Assembly: GCF_040954645.1 (NCBI RefSeq)
Contig: NC_092809.1
Location: 81,524,889 to 81,588,888, forward strand
DNA from: Diabrotica undecimpunctata
Taxonomy: Eukaryota > Arthropoda > Insecta > Coleoptera > Chrysomelidae
Reading direction: 5' to 3'
DNA: 64,000 nucleotides
In this document: positions 11,446 to 22,981 of the stretch, one piece after another
Layout: each line of letters begins with the position of its first letter
Position numbering within the stretch: position 1 is the first letter of the stretch
Position numbers and translations under genes: made by a program
The notes under the pieces: generated by a model
Database searches by the model: none
Seen by the model: the letters and a program-made list of their open reading frames with translations, nothing else
Told to the model about the DNA's origin: nothing

Positions 11446-12588
11446 CGTATATTGACGCATCCCTAAGCGTCCTCTTCAAGGAACCATACTTTCATCGATA
11501 GCCACGTTTCTACCAGGTGTCAATATATCTTGAAATCTATAGTTTAAAATGTCTAATAAATGTCTAATTCGGTATAGTTTATCTGTGGTATTTTGCAAAC
11601 CATCGTTATCGTTGAAATGTAGATATTTAAGATCAATAAAAATCTGTCCCTTGTCATGATGCTACATATAAAACGGTTATGGTAAAGAGGATTTTTAGAC
11701 CAGTATTGTTGTAAAGTAGGGACATTTGTCAAACCTGTCAAACCAGGAGATCAATAACTGTGTCATTTATAAATAGTGAATAGCTTTCAAGAGGACTAAT
11801 GGATTCACTCTGAACGTTAATTACTGGGTTTACTAAATGTTCATTTATACCTATGTTTATATCATTATTTTCAGTTATTGGTATCCATTCATCAAGTGTT
11901 GCTACGTTTTCGAAAATTTCACTTGAAGTACCTTGGTCTCCTACAAATTTCACATGAAGTAATAAATAAGAAGAGAAAAAATTGTTCACTTACTTGTATT
12001 TTCAATAAGTTTATGTCACTCTCGGAACTGATTTTATATTCGTCATTATCTGAATTAATTGAACATTCGGAAGGAGCGTAATTAGGATCACAGTCAGAAT
12101 TGTCGCTAAATGGTTCTTCCTCTGATTCGCTCAAAGTATTTATAATTGTTTCTTGGTGACGATCCAAATTCTGATTGGGGTCTACACAACTACCACTTGC
12201 AGTTGCATTTTGCAACGCCAAATTTACTAATTTAACAGTTCTATTACTCATTTTACACAATCTTTATATAAATATTTTAAGCACTATTATGGCTCGACCG
12301 AGATAACTAAACTAAACTGAGAATTACAAATAAAATTACTCACTATTTGAATTCATCTGGGAATCCCCACAATTTAAAAAAAAAAAAAAAAATCCAACTG
12401 GTAATAAATTATCCTTTTATTAGATAGATCTCTTTCAGACAATAATATATGTACCTATAATGTTAGTTTTTACCAACGCTTTTCGTTTGTACGTTACTCG
12501 CCAGATGGAAATACATGTATTTATTTTTAGCCGTAATTTCTGCAAACTTAGTTATCAGTCTTTTTCAACTGGTGGCACAGCGAAGGTG

Positions 12589-13055
12589 TAACAATTATTA
12601 CACAGCCCAACAAAAAAAAATTTTGTCTTTGCTGCCGAAAAAAATCAACTGATTTTGGTTAATTCATCTGTGCTGATTCCAAAAATACAAACCTTTTCTT
12701 TGTATCATCTCTAGTTTTCGAGATATAACATACTCATCAAATACTTAAATATTCTTACATTTCTGTATATTCCACCACTATAACTGCAATATGTTTATAA
12801 ACCAACTTAACAAATTCTAATAGAAATTCATACTAATGACTTTTTTGACTTTTTTGTTTTGTTTGATGTGTACTTTTTTAAATGCCAATAACTTGAAATT
12901 AGCGCTAATTGCTTTTTAACTATTGTCCGATAAGTAAATAGTATTTTCTCTGAAACGGCCTTAATATATTCCTATAAAGTCAACTGCGTTCTATTGTAAA
13001 ATGTAGTTTGAACTTGAGTTTCGTTGCAAGAGTTTGTTTTTGACAACTGAAAACC
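12589..13055. other. Non-coding sequence upstream of a multi-copy ORF
   Basis: AT-rich sequence without a gene. It probably belongs to the 5' region of the multi-copy element that starts at 13056. Confidence 0.4.
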
Positions 13056-13481
13056 ATGGTTTCCAGAAGCAGGCGTTGTTGTGTGAATAACCCGGACGTT
13101 TTTTGCTACATATGTGGCGAGTACATTGTAAAGGAAAGTAGAAAACCAGTTTGTGATTTTATAAAAAGGGCATATCAAGCCTATTTCGGTGTTCATTTAG
13201 GAGATCAAGATAAATCCTGGGCTCCACATAGTGGAGTGGACGAAAGGACAACGAAAATGTTCAATGTTTGGTGTATCAATGGTATGGATGGAACCAAAAA
13301 ATCATTTTCACGATTGGTATTTCTGTCTTGTGAATATAAAGGGCATTGATCGTAACAATCGACATACGTGAACATATCCTAACCTGGATTCAGCAATAAG
13401 ACCAATTCCACATCAGCTTGAACAGATACCCATTCCAATATTTAGCTGTCTATCTACGTTACCAGAGGATAATGTCGAAAC
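13056..13481 (+). pseudogene. Arthropod multi-copy ORF, N-terminal part
   Basis: Starts MVSRSRRCCVNNPDVFCYIC with a CC...CxxC cluster and GVHLGDQDKSWAPH. I recognise this as the N-terminus of an uncharacterised protein family present in many copies in insect genomes, probably mobile-element encoded; the enzyme activity is unknown to me. Frame changes occur after about 13250, then recognisable sequence (WREPKNHFHDWYFCLVNIKG in another frame, then SAIRPIPHQLEQIP) runs to 13481, where a hAT element interrupts. The rest of the gene resumes at 19614. Confidence 0.7.
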
Positions 13482-13649
13482 CAGTGATTCTCAAACTTTT
13501 TTTTACACATACCACTTATATAAATTCTTTGTCAATCGCGTACCACATATTAAAAAAGTAGATAATAAAATTTACTAATTTTGGCAAAAATGTATTTATT
13601 TAAAAAAGGGCATTATAAATGTTACAAAATAAAACTTACAGTCTAAACC

Positions 13650-14262
13650 AGTCCAAAAATTCAGTGAGAGGGATGGTTCTGCATAGCTACAACAAGTGAA
13701 TCGATATCAGGATCAATTGTGCCTAGTTTAATTCGTAAATTTGGATCAAGATTAAATCTACTGCGAAATTTATTGTTCACTTGTAGCATAGCAGAAAATT
13801 CAATTTCACATAGGTAGGTGGTCATAAAAGGAAGTAAAAATAACAATGCTTTTTTTGATAAGGCTGGATATTCATTTTTAATGTTTAGCCAGAATTCGGC
13901 TAATTCTAACTTTGAAAACTCTATTTTCAAACCCCCATCACAATATAGTTCTATTAAAGCCTCTTTTTCATCCTGTTTTAATGTTTAAGGAATGATATCC
14001 AAAATAAATGGGTGTCGTATTTAAAGAAACTAAGCATAGTCTTCTTCTCAAATATTCTTTAAAACTATCAATTAGCATTTGACAATGCTGTTTTATGTTA
14101 AAAATAAGATCATCTTTAATCTTTCTTTCATTCTCAACCACAATTTTCTAAATTAGTAAACGATTGCAAGTTTGAATTGTTTGAAACAATGAAATATTTT
14201 TCATCATATAACATTTCTTGATAAAAGCATTTATTTTGTCGTTTACAGAAAATCGATTATGT
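13650..14262 (-). pseudogene. hAT transposase, C-terminal part
   Basis: Minus-strand frames contain the hAT C-terminal dimerisation region: LAEFWLNIKNEYPALSKKA, then LLPFMTTYLCEIEFSAM and LDPNLRIKL near 13700-13900. A second block at 14148-14262 (NRFSVNDKINAFIKKC) continues from the other half at 18284. Frameshifted between the blocks. Family resemblance is to ZBED5-like hAT transposases. Confidence 0.85.
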
Positions 14263-14275
14263 GATTTACCTTGTA

Positions 14276-14994
14276 GGGTTTCGTAAAGAAAGTACAAATA
14301 CCGATCAAATATTCCTTCTAAGGGAAGCTCTGGAAAAAAACATATGAGTATGGCATTGATACTAATCACCTGTTTGTTGATTTTAGATATGCCTATGATA
14401 GTGTTGAAAGAAACGCACTGTACAAAGGCCATGATAGAATTCAGCATACCAGTACACTTAGTAAAATTGGTGAAAGCGACCCTCTCAAGAGTCGAGTGTA
14501 AAGTTAGAGTGCAGAACGGAGTTTCCAGAAAGTTTCAGTCTCAGATAGGACTTAGACAAGGAAACAGCCTATCATGCCTTCTATTTAATATTGCACTAGA
14601 GAAAGCGATAAGAGAATCTGGAATAACAACCAGAGGAACTATTATTAATCGCAGCGTACAATTATTAGCGTACGCCGATGACATCGACATTATTGCAAGA
14701 AGAAAGGCGGACGTGGTCGAATCATTCAAGGCGCTTGAAGCAGCAACAAAAAGAATGGGACTAGAGGTTAACACTAGAAAGACGAAGTATATGAAAGTAT
14801 CAAATTATATACAAGCAGCCCAACCCGAAGATCTAACGATCGGAACATATACTTTCGAAGGAGTAAGAGAGTTTTTATACCTAGGCTCACAAATTAATCA
14901 GAATAATGCAGTAAGTGCAGAAATTAACATCGGATATATCTGGCAAATAAAGCCTATTATGGATTAAAAAATTTTTTAACAACAAGCCTATGGT
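14276..14994 (+). pseudogene. LINE reverse transcriptase, first part
   Basis: Begins FRKESTNTDQIFLLREALEK, then HLFVDFRYAYDSV (motif A), GLRQGNSLSCLLFN (motif B) and YADDIDII with the catalytic YADD. Later KTKYMKVS and FLYLGSQI follow. At least three single-base indels break the frame (near 14340, 14420 and 14940). The family sequence ends at about 14990 (KAYYGLKNFLT in a shifted frame), where the next insertion begins. Confidence 0.88.
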
Positions 14995-15126
14995 ATAATT
15001 TCACTATTTGAGAGAGTGAGTCGTCGTTTAAAGGCCCAGAAATGCGGAAAACCGTTTGGAAATCCAGTGACGTACACTTACTTTTATTTTAACGTTAATT
15101 ATATTTTATTTTTCAAATATTAATGT

Positions 15127-15363
15127 TCGAAATAGGCCACAATATATTTATTTACAAGTTTTTACTGACGTTTCGATCTCTATATCCAAAGACCGCTTTC
15201 AAAGATATAAATGATAGTTATATTTATTTTATTTGTTTATTATTATATATTTTTATAATCTTATATTGTTTATTTTCTTTTTTTTTTTATCTTTAAAAAC
15301 GGAATAGAGATCGAAACGTCAATGTATTAAACATGTAAATAGATATATTGTGGCTTATGTCCA
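15127..15363. repeat. Inverted-repeat element with hammerhead-like relics
   Basis: The left arm (GCCACAATATATTTATTTACAAG, then GACGTTTCGATCTCTAT) is repeated in reverse at 15297-15357 (ATAGAGATCGAAACGTCAAT, then ATAGATATATTGTGGC). Each arm carries GAAACGTC as in hammerhead 3' cores, but the CUGANGA partner is degraded. It probably is a small palindromic PLE-derived or MITE insertion. Confidence 0.6.
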
Positions 15364-15826
15364 ACCTTCTCCCTAAAAATACAGAATGCCACAAACAAAA
15401 AGCTATAAAAAAGAAGTAATTTTGCAGAAAGTTTACTGATACCAACCGGCTGTCGCGGAAGTTACGCTAAAACATCTTTTGGCGTGACCCGTCCTTAAAG
15501 AGTTACACAATAAAATTTTTTTAAAACAAATTTTAAAACAGTTTCCACACCACCCCAGAGGTATGTCTTGTGGCGCGATACTTTTTTTAAATGGGTGTTC
15601 GCCAAGAGCCATATTGTCTTATTAAATAAAATGAACAAAACACTTAAACAGTATAAAACAAAACAAAATAAAATCCTATAAAACAAAATAAAATTCTATA
15701 AAAACAAAATAAAAATAATGTTTGATGTGTTTAAACACAAACACTATACACACTTACTATGTTCTTCTCGTTTTTGTTGTTTTTGGTTTTTTTATGCTGA
15801 TGTTCTTATTAAACTATTAGAAAATA

Positions 15827-17111
15827 TTATTCGCTGTCTAAACCTGAAGATGCAGTGCTGCTATCGCTGTCATTATCTTCACCACCTGGTGTAATTATAA
15901 TTGGCTCTAATAAAACTTTGATATGAGTGTCAAGTTCCCACATACGATGTTCTTCTTTAATTATGTGGCCTATATATTTAGCCCATTTCTCTGGAGTTAC
16001 ATGGAGGATTGCTTGAATCAAAAGTTTCTTAATTTCGTTTAATTTGGACGTTTTGTTACTGCGTGCTACTTCTCCTTTCACTTGCTCCCAGATAAGTTCA
16101 ATGGGATTAAGTTCGCAATGATAAGGTGGTAGACACAGAACTTTGACACCATAATCTTTTGCAGTTTCATCTACAGCATATTTAAGATATTCAATTTTCC
16201 TTAACCGTGCAATGTCAAGTAGCTAAATTTTGAGCAATGCTTTTTCGTATGCAATCCCCTTTTCTGTAAGCCATTCTTGAATCCTCCCTTTCAATTTCTT
16301 TAATAATCACCTGTTTTTTTCGACTCAAATTGAAGAAAACCATTATCAAGAAACCCTGTATCACTTCCTATATGGGTGACGATTAAACGCAGTCTCTTTC
16401 CTGATGGAGCTTTTAATCCTGTATATCAGCCTTCTATAAATGCTTCGCGTTTACTTTTGACATTTAAATCTTGCCAAACTTTTCCAACTGTATGACCTTT
16501 TCCAACCTTGGTTAATCCAGATTTCATCCAAATAACACATTTTGCGTTCAGCGCTGCGAATTTTGCGTATTTCTTCTAAATATTTTCTTCTCCGCACAAT
16601 AATTTTATTTTTTTTTTAATAGCATACTTTTTCTGTTGAGTTTTACATATCGAAAGTTCATTTCACGCATGGTCCTGGTTAAGACTCTACGAGATATCTT
16701 GGGTAAGGAGTCATCGTTTTCGAGCTCTTCAGAAATATTTTTCAGTGTTGGAATTTCACTCCGAAAATAAAATGAATGAATTTTTCGACGTATAATATTC
16801 CTTGTCTCCAAGGAAATGCTTTTCCTACCTCTAGTTTTACCTTTTTCTTGCTTTTTATTTTCCGATGTATTTTTAAGTACACGATAAATACAGCTAACGG
16901 ATACTGTTGTTAAACTGCTACAAATGTCGACCGCTTGGCTAACATTTAATTCCATTTTTCTGCCGACAATTCCTTCATAAACGTTTCGTATTATTACCTT
17001 CTCTTTGGACGTTAACATTTTCCGTCTCTTTTGCGGCATTTCATTTTTGGAATCAACATCAGAATTTTGCAGTCTTCTCTTGGAACAACTCGGTTTTTCG
17101 TCCAACTCCAA
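15827..17111 (-). pseudogene. Tc1/IS630-superfamily DDE transposase, decayed
   Basis: Start at 17111 (MELDEKPSCSKRR), with a basic helix-turn-helix region (LTSKEKVIIRNVYEG; VSCIYRVLKN). The central region near 16330-16540 reads VIWMKSG, HTVGKVWQDLNVKSKREAF, APSGKRLRLIVTHIGSDTGF with stops. The C-terminal catalytic motif LPPYHCELNPIELIW lies near 16090-16140. The middle catalytic aspartate region expected before it was not seen. The last block ends at 15827 with an acidic tail. The family is common in insects; this copy is dead. Confidence 0.8.
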
Positions 17112-17774
17112 TAAAACTCAAACCAAATAATCACAGAATATAACTAAAAATTTACTATAAAACGACAAACTATAACACTCGTATTATCAATAACACGTTT
17201 TATCAATAACACAAACTTATCGCATAAAATACCCTACCCTTAGAAACGCCAATGTAAATGAACTATTGTTGATGGGCACTCGCTCGACAAAAACTAGTTT
17301 TACGGCTTTCTGTGGATCTAAATTGAAACGGAGTTCCGTCGCTAATTCCAAAGTTGCCAAACGATTGAAAAATATTGTTTTAAAATATCGATTTTTATTT
17401 TATAAATTTAAATATGTAACGAAACGGAACATAAAAATAAAATTTATTTCATTACAATTTTGTGCTTAATTTTTACTATTGAAAAAATCAGGTTTTTTTG
17501 TATTTTTATGACGGTAATAATCGCTGCGTGGAAGAATACAGGTTTTGTATGACCATAATTACTACTTGTGAACAAGAATTGGCTACACTGTACGACAACT
17601 TCTGGTCAAGTCTACTATAGAGAAGCACAAATAAATATACTACTTTATATATTCTGTAATTTCTTATGAGGAAACGCAAATTGCAATCGAGAAAACAGGC
17701 AGTTTTCGAGGGCCGCTGTGTACATTTAAATTTGAGGATATTCGGCGTTTAAACTATGATATAACTCTTCTAAA
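17112..17774. other. Non-coding 5' flank of the Tc1/IS630-type insertion
   Basis: No gene recognised. It probably includes the right terminal inverted repeat. Confidence 0.4.
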
Positions 17775-18263
17775 TTGAGGGTTTCTACTACAGTTACAAA
17801 AAGAACGAAACAAGAGATATACAGAACTCTTATCAAGCCAATCCTCACCTACGCGTCGGAAACATGGACGATGACAAAGAGCGATGAAGAACGTTTAAGA
17901 TGCTTTGAGCGTAAAATCCTCCGGCATATCTATGGAGGAGTACAGGAGGGCGGAGACGCTATAATTACAAACTTTACCGCCTGTATGACAAACCTGATAT
18001 TATTGTCCATCAAAATAAACCGGCTGCGGTGGTTAGGTCACATAGAGAGAATGAATGAGATGGAGCCGCCAAAACATATTTATAATCAACGAATAGATGG
18101 AGTGAGAAGGAGAGGCAGACCCAGAGCACAATTTAAGGATCAGGTGGAGGAAGACTTGAGAATGTTGGGAGTACGAAACTGGAAAGCCAAGGCGAAGTAT
18201 AGGAGAGAATGGAGACTTATTCTTGAGCAGGCCAAGACCCACCATGGGTTGTGTAGCCAATGA
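17775..18263 (+). pseudogene. LINE reverse transcriptase, C-terminal part
   Basis: Continues the LINE after the transposon: TKQEIYRTLIKPILTYASETW, LRCFERKILRHIYGG, INRLRWLGHIERM and a basic RRRGRPRAQFKDQVEEDLRML end, stop at 18263, then (GAT)n. This is the usual RTE-type C-terminus. With 14276-14994 it forms one inserted copy. Confidence 0.9.
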
Positions 18264-18283
18264 TGATGATGATTTACCTTGTA

Positions 18284-19084
18284 AGCTTAAGTTTAGGTCA
18301 TTTAATCAATTAAATATCTCTGTTAAGTAAGTTAGTGTTGTGAGCCACAATTCATCTAGTAACCTATAACGCAGTTCAAAATTGTTTTCCATTAAAAACA
18401 CATGTACTTCAGTACGCAACTCGAATAACCTGATCAACATTTTTCCTTTTGATAACCATCTTACCTCTCTGTGTAGCAATAACTGGATATGATCACTTCC
18501 CATTTCAGATTATAGTTTTGATAATAAACGCGACTTTAAGGCTGAAGATTTTATGAAATTGATTATCTGAACGGCTTCATGGAGAACATGTTTAAATTCA
18601 TCTGGCATTCGCTTTGCTACCAAAGCTTCTCTGTGGATACTACAATGGGTAAAAGTACATTTTTCTGCAACCAGTTTTGCTTTGGCAGTTACACCTCCGT
18701 ATTTTCCTGTCATGCCTCGGGCACCATTCGAACAGAAACCAACGCATTGTTTACAGTCTAGTCCCTTTTCCACAAAAAAATCATTGATTGTCTTGAATAT
18801 TTCATGTGCTTTTCCACACTTCTCAATTCTTCAACTCAGAGAAAGGATGCCTCTACTGCTTTTTGGTTGCTAGCGGTGAAATTTAACATTATTTTTTTTG
18901 TGCCTCTCATCTCCGTTAACTTCCGAACGAAGTAATCCTTAGGTTTATTTTCCAACACTGAATGATTTGTATTGAAGTAGCGTTTTAATAGCGAAGGTTT
19001 CATACACTGGTTAGAAAGAATTTCCGAACAGATTACACATTGGGGCCTTAGCTCATCATTTATATTCGTGAATGTAAATCCCAT
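18284..19084 (-). pseudogene. hAT transposase, N-terminal and central part
   Basis: Begins at 19084 (MGFTFTNINDELRPQCVIC) with a BED-type zinc-finger region (CVIC...RYFNTNH). The central hAT core follows: CVGFCSNGARGMTGKYGGV (second catalytic block), CTFTHCSIHREAL, HEAVQIINFIKS, then EVRWLSKGKMLIRLFELR. Broken near 18780-18836 and 18505. It joins the C-terminal part at 14262 once the LINE is removed. Confidence 0.88.
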
Positions 19085-19613
19085 ATTAATGTATTCATGA
19101 TCATTTCCTAACCGCCATTTTTAGTTTTTTGAAAGATCTCTTTTTGTTATCACCCTGTATAGGTTCCGAAGTGGAGCTCGATGGACCGGGATTTTCAGAT
19201 GTTTTGTTGTCTCTTTTAAGTCACTTATCCATTTTTTTATATGCAAAAATTAGCACAAATCAGTAACAGCAAATTACTCGACGGCCACGAGAAAACCGAT
19301 GACGTGAATGGACGTGAATCAAGGGCGGTGACAATTTGCCATGATTACAGTGTTGCCAAAAATGAATTATGCGCCAAGACATTACGCGCTTGTGGTTTCA
19401 AACTCACCACGTTGCCATGCACAACGTAAAAGATAACATGTGTTAGTAAACTTTAATAAAATTCGTAAAATAGTTTCCAAGGAAATCTTGACTGTCTTTA
19501 ATTTTATTTTTAATAAAATTCTTCGTTTCTTCTAGTTTATAAGTACCACCTTTAAGTGTTTTGTGTACCACCAGTGGTACGCGTACCACAGTTTGAGTAC
19601 GGCTGGTCGAAAC

Positions 19614-20270
19614 GTTATCTGACGAACTACAGACTAATAGATTTGAGGAAGATGACAGTAATTTTGAAGAGGAGTCAACACGTCCTGAACTCTTTACTCA
19701 GGAAGAGCTAAGTGATCTTATCAGAGATTTTTGAACCTTCCAAAGGATTATTTCGAGTTGCTTGCCTCCAGACTAAAACCAGAGAATCTTCTTCACCCAG
19801 ACACCAAAATTACATACTAACGTAATAGAGAAAAAGATCTTTTGCCTTTTTTTCTCAGCAAAATGATATGGTTTTTTGTAATAATATTAAAGGACTGTTA
19901 GACAAAATGGGTGTATCGGAATGTGCATCAGATCACTGGCGTCTTTTTATCGACAGTTCCAAACGAAGTTTAAAGTGTGTCCTTTTACATAATGGCAACA
20001 AATATGGAAGTATACCAATTGGGCGTTCTACAAAAATGAAAGAAGAATATAAAACAGTTTCGCTGGTGCTAAAAAACATCAAGTATGACCAACATCAGCA
20101 AAATATGCTTGTTTCCTGTGTCTTTGGGATAGCAGGGCTAAGGACCAACACTGGAGTAGAAGAAAATGGCATCCCAGAGATGCTTTAGTTCAAGGAAATG
20201 CTAATGTAGTTAACGAAGCATTGGTCGACCGAGAGAAAATAATATTACCTCCATTACATTAAACTAGGGC
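19614..20270 (+). pseudogene. Arthropod multi-copy ORF, central part
   Basis: Resumes the 13056 family after the hAT. Acidic LFTQEELSDL-like start, PKDYFELLASRLKPENLL, then a clear block from 19868: VFCNNIKGLLDKMG, HWRLFIDSSKRSLKCVLLHN, KYGSIPIGRS. Frameshifts follow and EALVDREKIILPPLH is read near 20217. Its WRLFIDSSK block is the best family signature. Function unknown; broken. Confidence 0.75.
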
Positions 20271-20489
20271 TGATGAAACAATTTTTAAAGGCACCAGACC
20301 AGAATCGTCCTTGTTTTGAATACTTGTCCAGCAAATTCTCTGCACTTAGTAAAGAGATACTTGTAAATGTGTAACTCATGCAAATATGGATCTTCTAGCT
20401 CATGGTCTTTACCAGAATGATCTAATTTTTGAAAAAAAGGACCGATGACGTAATTAAAGATATGTGTTGCGCAGTCCAAAGTGAAAGTT
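20271..20489 (+). pseudogene. Tail of the multi-copy ORF
   Basis: KLGLMKQFLKAPDQNRPCFEYLSSKF is read in pieces from 20263, matching the continuation expected for the family. Stops follow from 20370. The minus-strand open frame here looks like a chance shadow. Confidence 0.5.
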
Positions 20490-20895
20490 GTCTTTTACGT
20501 AAATGTGTAACGTGAAAAGACTCGAAAGGCGTTGTATAAAGAGTGCGACCAAGTCAGAGTTCTTTCATACTTTCAGTGGATTAGTGTTAAGGAAAATTAT
20601 TTTTATAAGAAAACTAAGCAGATGAAACAAACTAAAAAAATAGCGAAGCAGCTCCAACAAAAGAAGGCATCAGAAGTAGTTAATATTTTTTCAAAAAAGG
20701 TTGAACTTTTTATGGCACATCAAGTAAGAATTCACTGCGATTTCAGTGAAAATTATGGATTAAAGTATGCTGAAGAAACGCAATCTTTCCCTTTTGGTGG
20801 TGCAAGGCAGCAGATAACGCTTCATACAGTGGTTGTGTATTCGAATGCAACTAAACCTAAAAGCTTCTGCACATTGTCAGAACTGCGGACAGATG
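20490..20895 (+). pseudogene. Second arthropod multi-copy ORF (CDFSENY family)
   Basis: Frame from 20532 includes MAHQVRIHCDFSENYGLKY and SFPFGGARQQITLHTVVVY. I recognise this as part of another uncharacterised insect multi-copy protein; the D-F-S-E-N-Y block resembles a DDE-type first aspartate, but that is inference. Only about 120 residues remain, then the family is lost near 20895. Confidence 0.6.
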
Positions 20896-20954
20896 TGTGG
20901 CTCAGGGTAGAGACATACCTAATTTCGCAACACTTATTAATAGACAGGCAAATA

Positions 20955-21800
20955 TGCAAATAAAAAAGTATGAAATATATGCATAAATATGCAGTATTTT
21001 ATGCAAAAATATGCAGTAATTTATTTAAAAAATATGCATGTAATAAAAAATATTTACAATATTTTTTTATTTACAAAAATACATATACATACATATACAA
21101 TTATTTTAACATATAAATATTATTTTGAATTGTGGTAAAAATAGATTATCAAATGATGTTCAAAAATTGTCTAATAAAAACTTATGGCTTCTATCTGAAT
21201 ACATATATTTGTAAATAGAAAAACTTCTTTCGGCATCAACTGATGTAACTGGGGCATTTTTCAAATTTACTATAATAGATGGTTCTAAATTAAGTGGTTC
21301 AGAAAATATCCCAGCTAGTACTTGAACCACTTCAGAAAGAACCTGGTAACCACTATTTTTTCCATGGGTACTTTAAATTTTTGAAAAATTCCCTTTCCAA
21401 TAGTACCTTTAACGTTTTTACACAATTCTTCAAATTCTTTTATTAAAACTGTACTCTCTAACAATGATAATTTGGAGGATTCTAATTGAGTTATAGTTTT
21501 CTGGACAAAACTATAATTTAATTTTATGAATGACAGTTGCTGTTGGAGGATGTTATTTTAGAAGGCTTGCTTAGCTTCCAATAAAGATTGGCAACTATCA
21601 TCCGTTAAAAGGTTAATTATTTTTTTTTTTAATCAACAAAATGATCAGCATAGAAATTAGCTGCTTCCAACCATGTTCCCCAACGTATTAAAATGGGTTG
21701 CGGTGGCAGTTAATACAGGCAAATTAAATTATCGTTAATACCGTAAATTATCAAATAAACAAAAAAATTGCGAAGTGGCTGTAACTTTCGACACTCATAA
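20955..21800 (-). pseudogene. hAT (CGGBP1-like) transposase, decayed
   Basis: Minus strand from 21800: LPPQPILIRWGTWLEAANFYADHF with breaks, then EFEELCKNVKGTIGKGIF, and the C-terminal hAT signature APVTSVDAERSFS near 21225-21265 with HKFLLDNF. The left end near 20955-21010 is built of repeated ATGCAAATA/ATATGCA words, as found at the ends of such elements. Stops and indels throughout. Confidence 0.75.
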
Positions 21801-22889
21801 ATACATTCTTTTGAAAAATCCGATGAGTCCCGAGCATTAACCTTTTCACTGAGGCTAGTTATAAAAGTAGTATGGTTTCTGGTAGGGCTGTTTCATGCCT
21901 GTGCTGATCAACACGGTTGCCGCAGTCAGTCGATGAAGTACCATAGCGTATAAATACGGTTCGCGCAGTGTATCAATACAGTGTATTCAGGACTGCATTT
22001 AAAATTTTGTAGAAGTAACTATAAATTTCTTGCTGCTAGATTCTTGAAAAATAAAAAAAAATTAAATACACTGAAAAATTATCATTATTTTATTTATTAT
22101 TAGTAATTATAGCAACAAGGTAAAAAACTGCAAACAAATGATACACAAAACATTCAAATGCAAAATATAAATAAAAGTTTTGACTACATTAAAAGGAAAA
22201 TTAAACATTTTTTATACAATGGTACTTTTCAAATTTTAAGTTATGAGCCGTTTCACTAAGCAATTGCTCTTATTAGTCAAGAATGTATAAGAAATCTAAA
22301 TTTAAGAAGCACCCACTTATTTTTGTAAAAAAAAAGTACACTACTAGTATGGAATGGTGTACAATACTATAATCGTAATAAAAATAGACACTGCGCTCAA
22401 ACCGGAGAAGGGGTGCAGAATTCATTTGTGGCTTAGAAATAATCTCAAAATTATCAAGTCTGTAGTTTTCGTCTTCTTTGAATATTCATAAAATATTAAT
22501 GTCCTAAAAGGTTTTTCAAATGGTCAAGTATTATAAATAATTTATATTACAGAAATAATCCAAAAAATATGTTTTGACAACAATAAGTCTTTCATTTCGG
22601 TGAAACTTGAATAATATTAAAATATTTATATTCTAAATTTCAGGTAGTAAATAAAAATCTTTTAACAATACCCTACAATATGACAAGCTATCTCGAACCG
22701 TCTTTACTATTAGCTAATTAATACAATAGGTAATAAAATTATTTCAATTCGAATATTTCTTACCTGTTAACCATTCTTTAAATTTTGATAACAATTCTTT
22801 TGTATTTACTAAAACTCATAATTCCACAGTATTTTTCCTATTTTTCAAAATAGATATTATTTATATTTTTTTTAACATATCGCTTTATT
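21801..22889. other. Non-coding, AT-rich
   Basis: No gene or clear repeat structure recognised. Confidence 0.5.
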
Positions 22890-22894
22890 TAATA

Positions 22895-22976
<82 letters not shown>
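22890..22976. repeat. (TA)n microsatellite
   Basis: TA tract of about 85 bp. Confidence 0.95.

Positions 22977-22981
<5 letters not shown>

Larger units (their letters stand above)
9229..12251 (-). pseudogene. piggyBac transposase, split by nested MITEs
   Basis: Start at 12251 (MSNRTVKLVNLALQN). An acidic N-terminus is followed by a likely intron: GTAAGT near 11995 and TTTGTAG before 11940. Then come TGLTNVPTLQQYWSKNPLYH (11740-11680), the first catalytic aspartate in IDESMV near 11500, the nested insertion, the second in YADNFYSS near 10000, and the third in the KKRVDYSDQ region near 9660. The C-terminal cysteine-rich zinc-binding domain (CMECYKKL...CSTC...CLPCF) ends at 9229. It cut and pasted the element at TTAA. 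Stops, frameshifts and the insertion between the catalytic residues make it non-functional. Confidence 0.88.
8874..12588 (-). mobile_element. piggyBac transposon inserted at the copia LTR TTAA
   Basis: Ends are inverted: CACCTTCGCTG at 8874 and CAGCGAAGGTG ending at 12588. The left flank is ATAA where the intact LTR has TTAA. Subtracting the 1.27-kb nested insertion leaves about 2.44 kb, the usual piggyBac length. The remainder of the copia LTR was not recognised beyond a short CAATTATTA on the right, so the right flank is uncertain. Confidence 0.7.
14995..17770 (-). mobile_element. Tc1/IS630-type DNA transposon inside the LINE
   Basis: LINE coding breaks at about 14990 and resumes at about 17775. 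Between them lie a minus-strand DDE transposase and flanks with weak inverted similarity (left TCGTCGTTTAAAGGCC; right, reversed, ATAGTTTAAACGCCG). The exact ends and target duplication were not resolved. Confidence 0.6.
14276..18270 (+). mobile_element. RTE-type LINE insertion with 13-bp target duplication
   Basis: The duplication GATTTACCTTGTA occurs at 14263-14275 and 18271-18283, inside the hAT transposase (LQGKS region). The element is 5'-truncated, starting within the GFRK motif of RT, and ends in a (GAT)n tail. It is itself split by a 2.8-kb DNA transposon between about 14990 and 17770. Confidence 0.93.
13482..19605 (-). mobile_element. hAT transposon with 8-bp target duplication
   Basis: A perfect 8-bp duplication GTCGAAAC flanks the element at 13474-13481 and 19606-19613, the hAT hallmark. 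The left end is CAGTGATTCTCAAACTTTTT; the right end, reversed, is CAGCCGTACTCAAACTGTGG. Both match the CAG-G-CTCAAACT pattern of ZBED-like hAT elements. The coding strand is minus. A LINE of 4.0 kb (14276-18270) splits it, so the hAT proper is about 2.1 kb. Confidence 0.93.

Noticed and set aside
11090..11479. Opposed open frames of 89 and 86 codons
   Set aside because: They lie inside the outer MITE and overlap each other on opposite strands; no family resemblance.
12589..12640. Remainder of the copia 5' LTR right of the piggyBac
   Set aside because: Only a short CAATTATTA agrees with the expected LTR; the following sequence differs, so continuity could not be supported.
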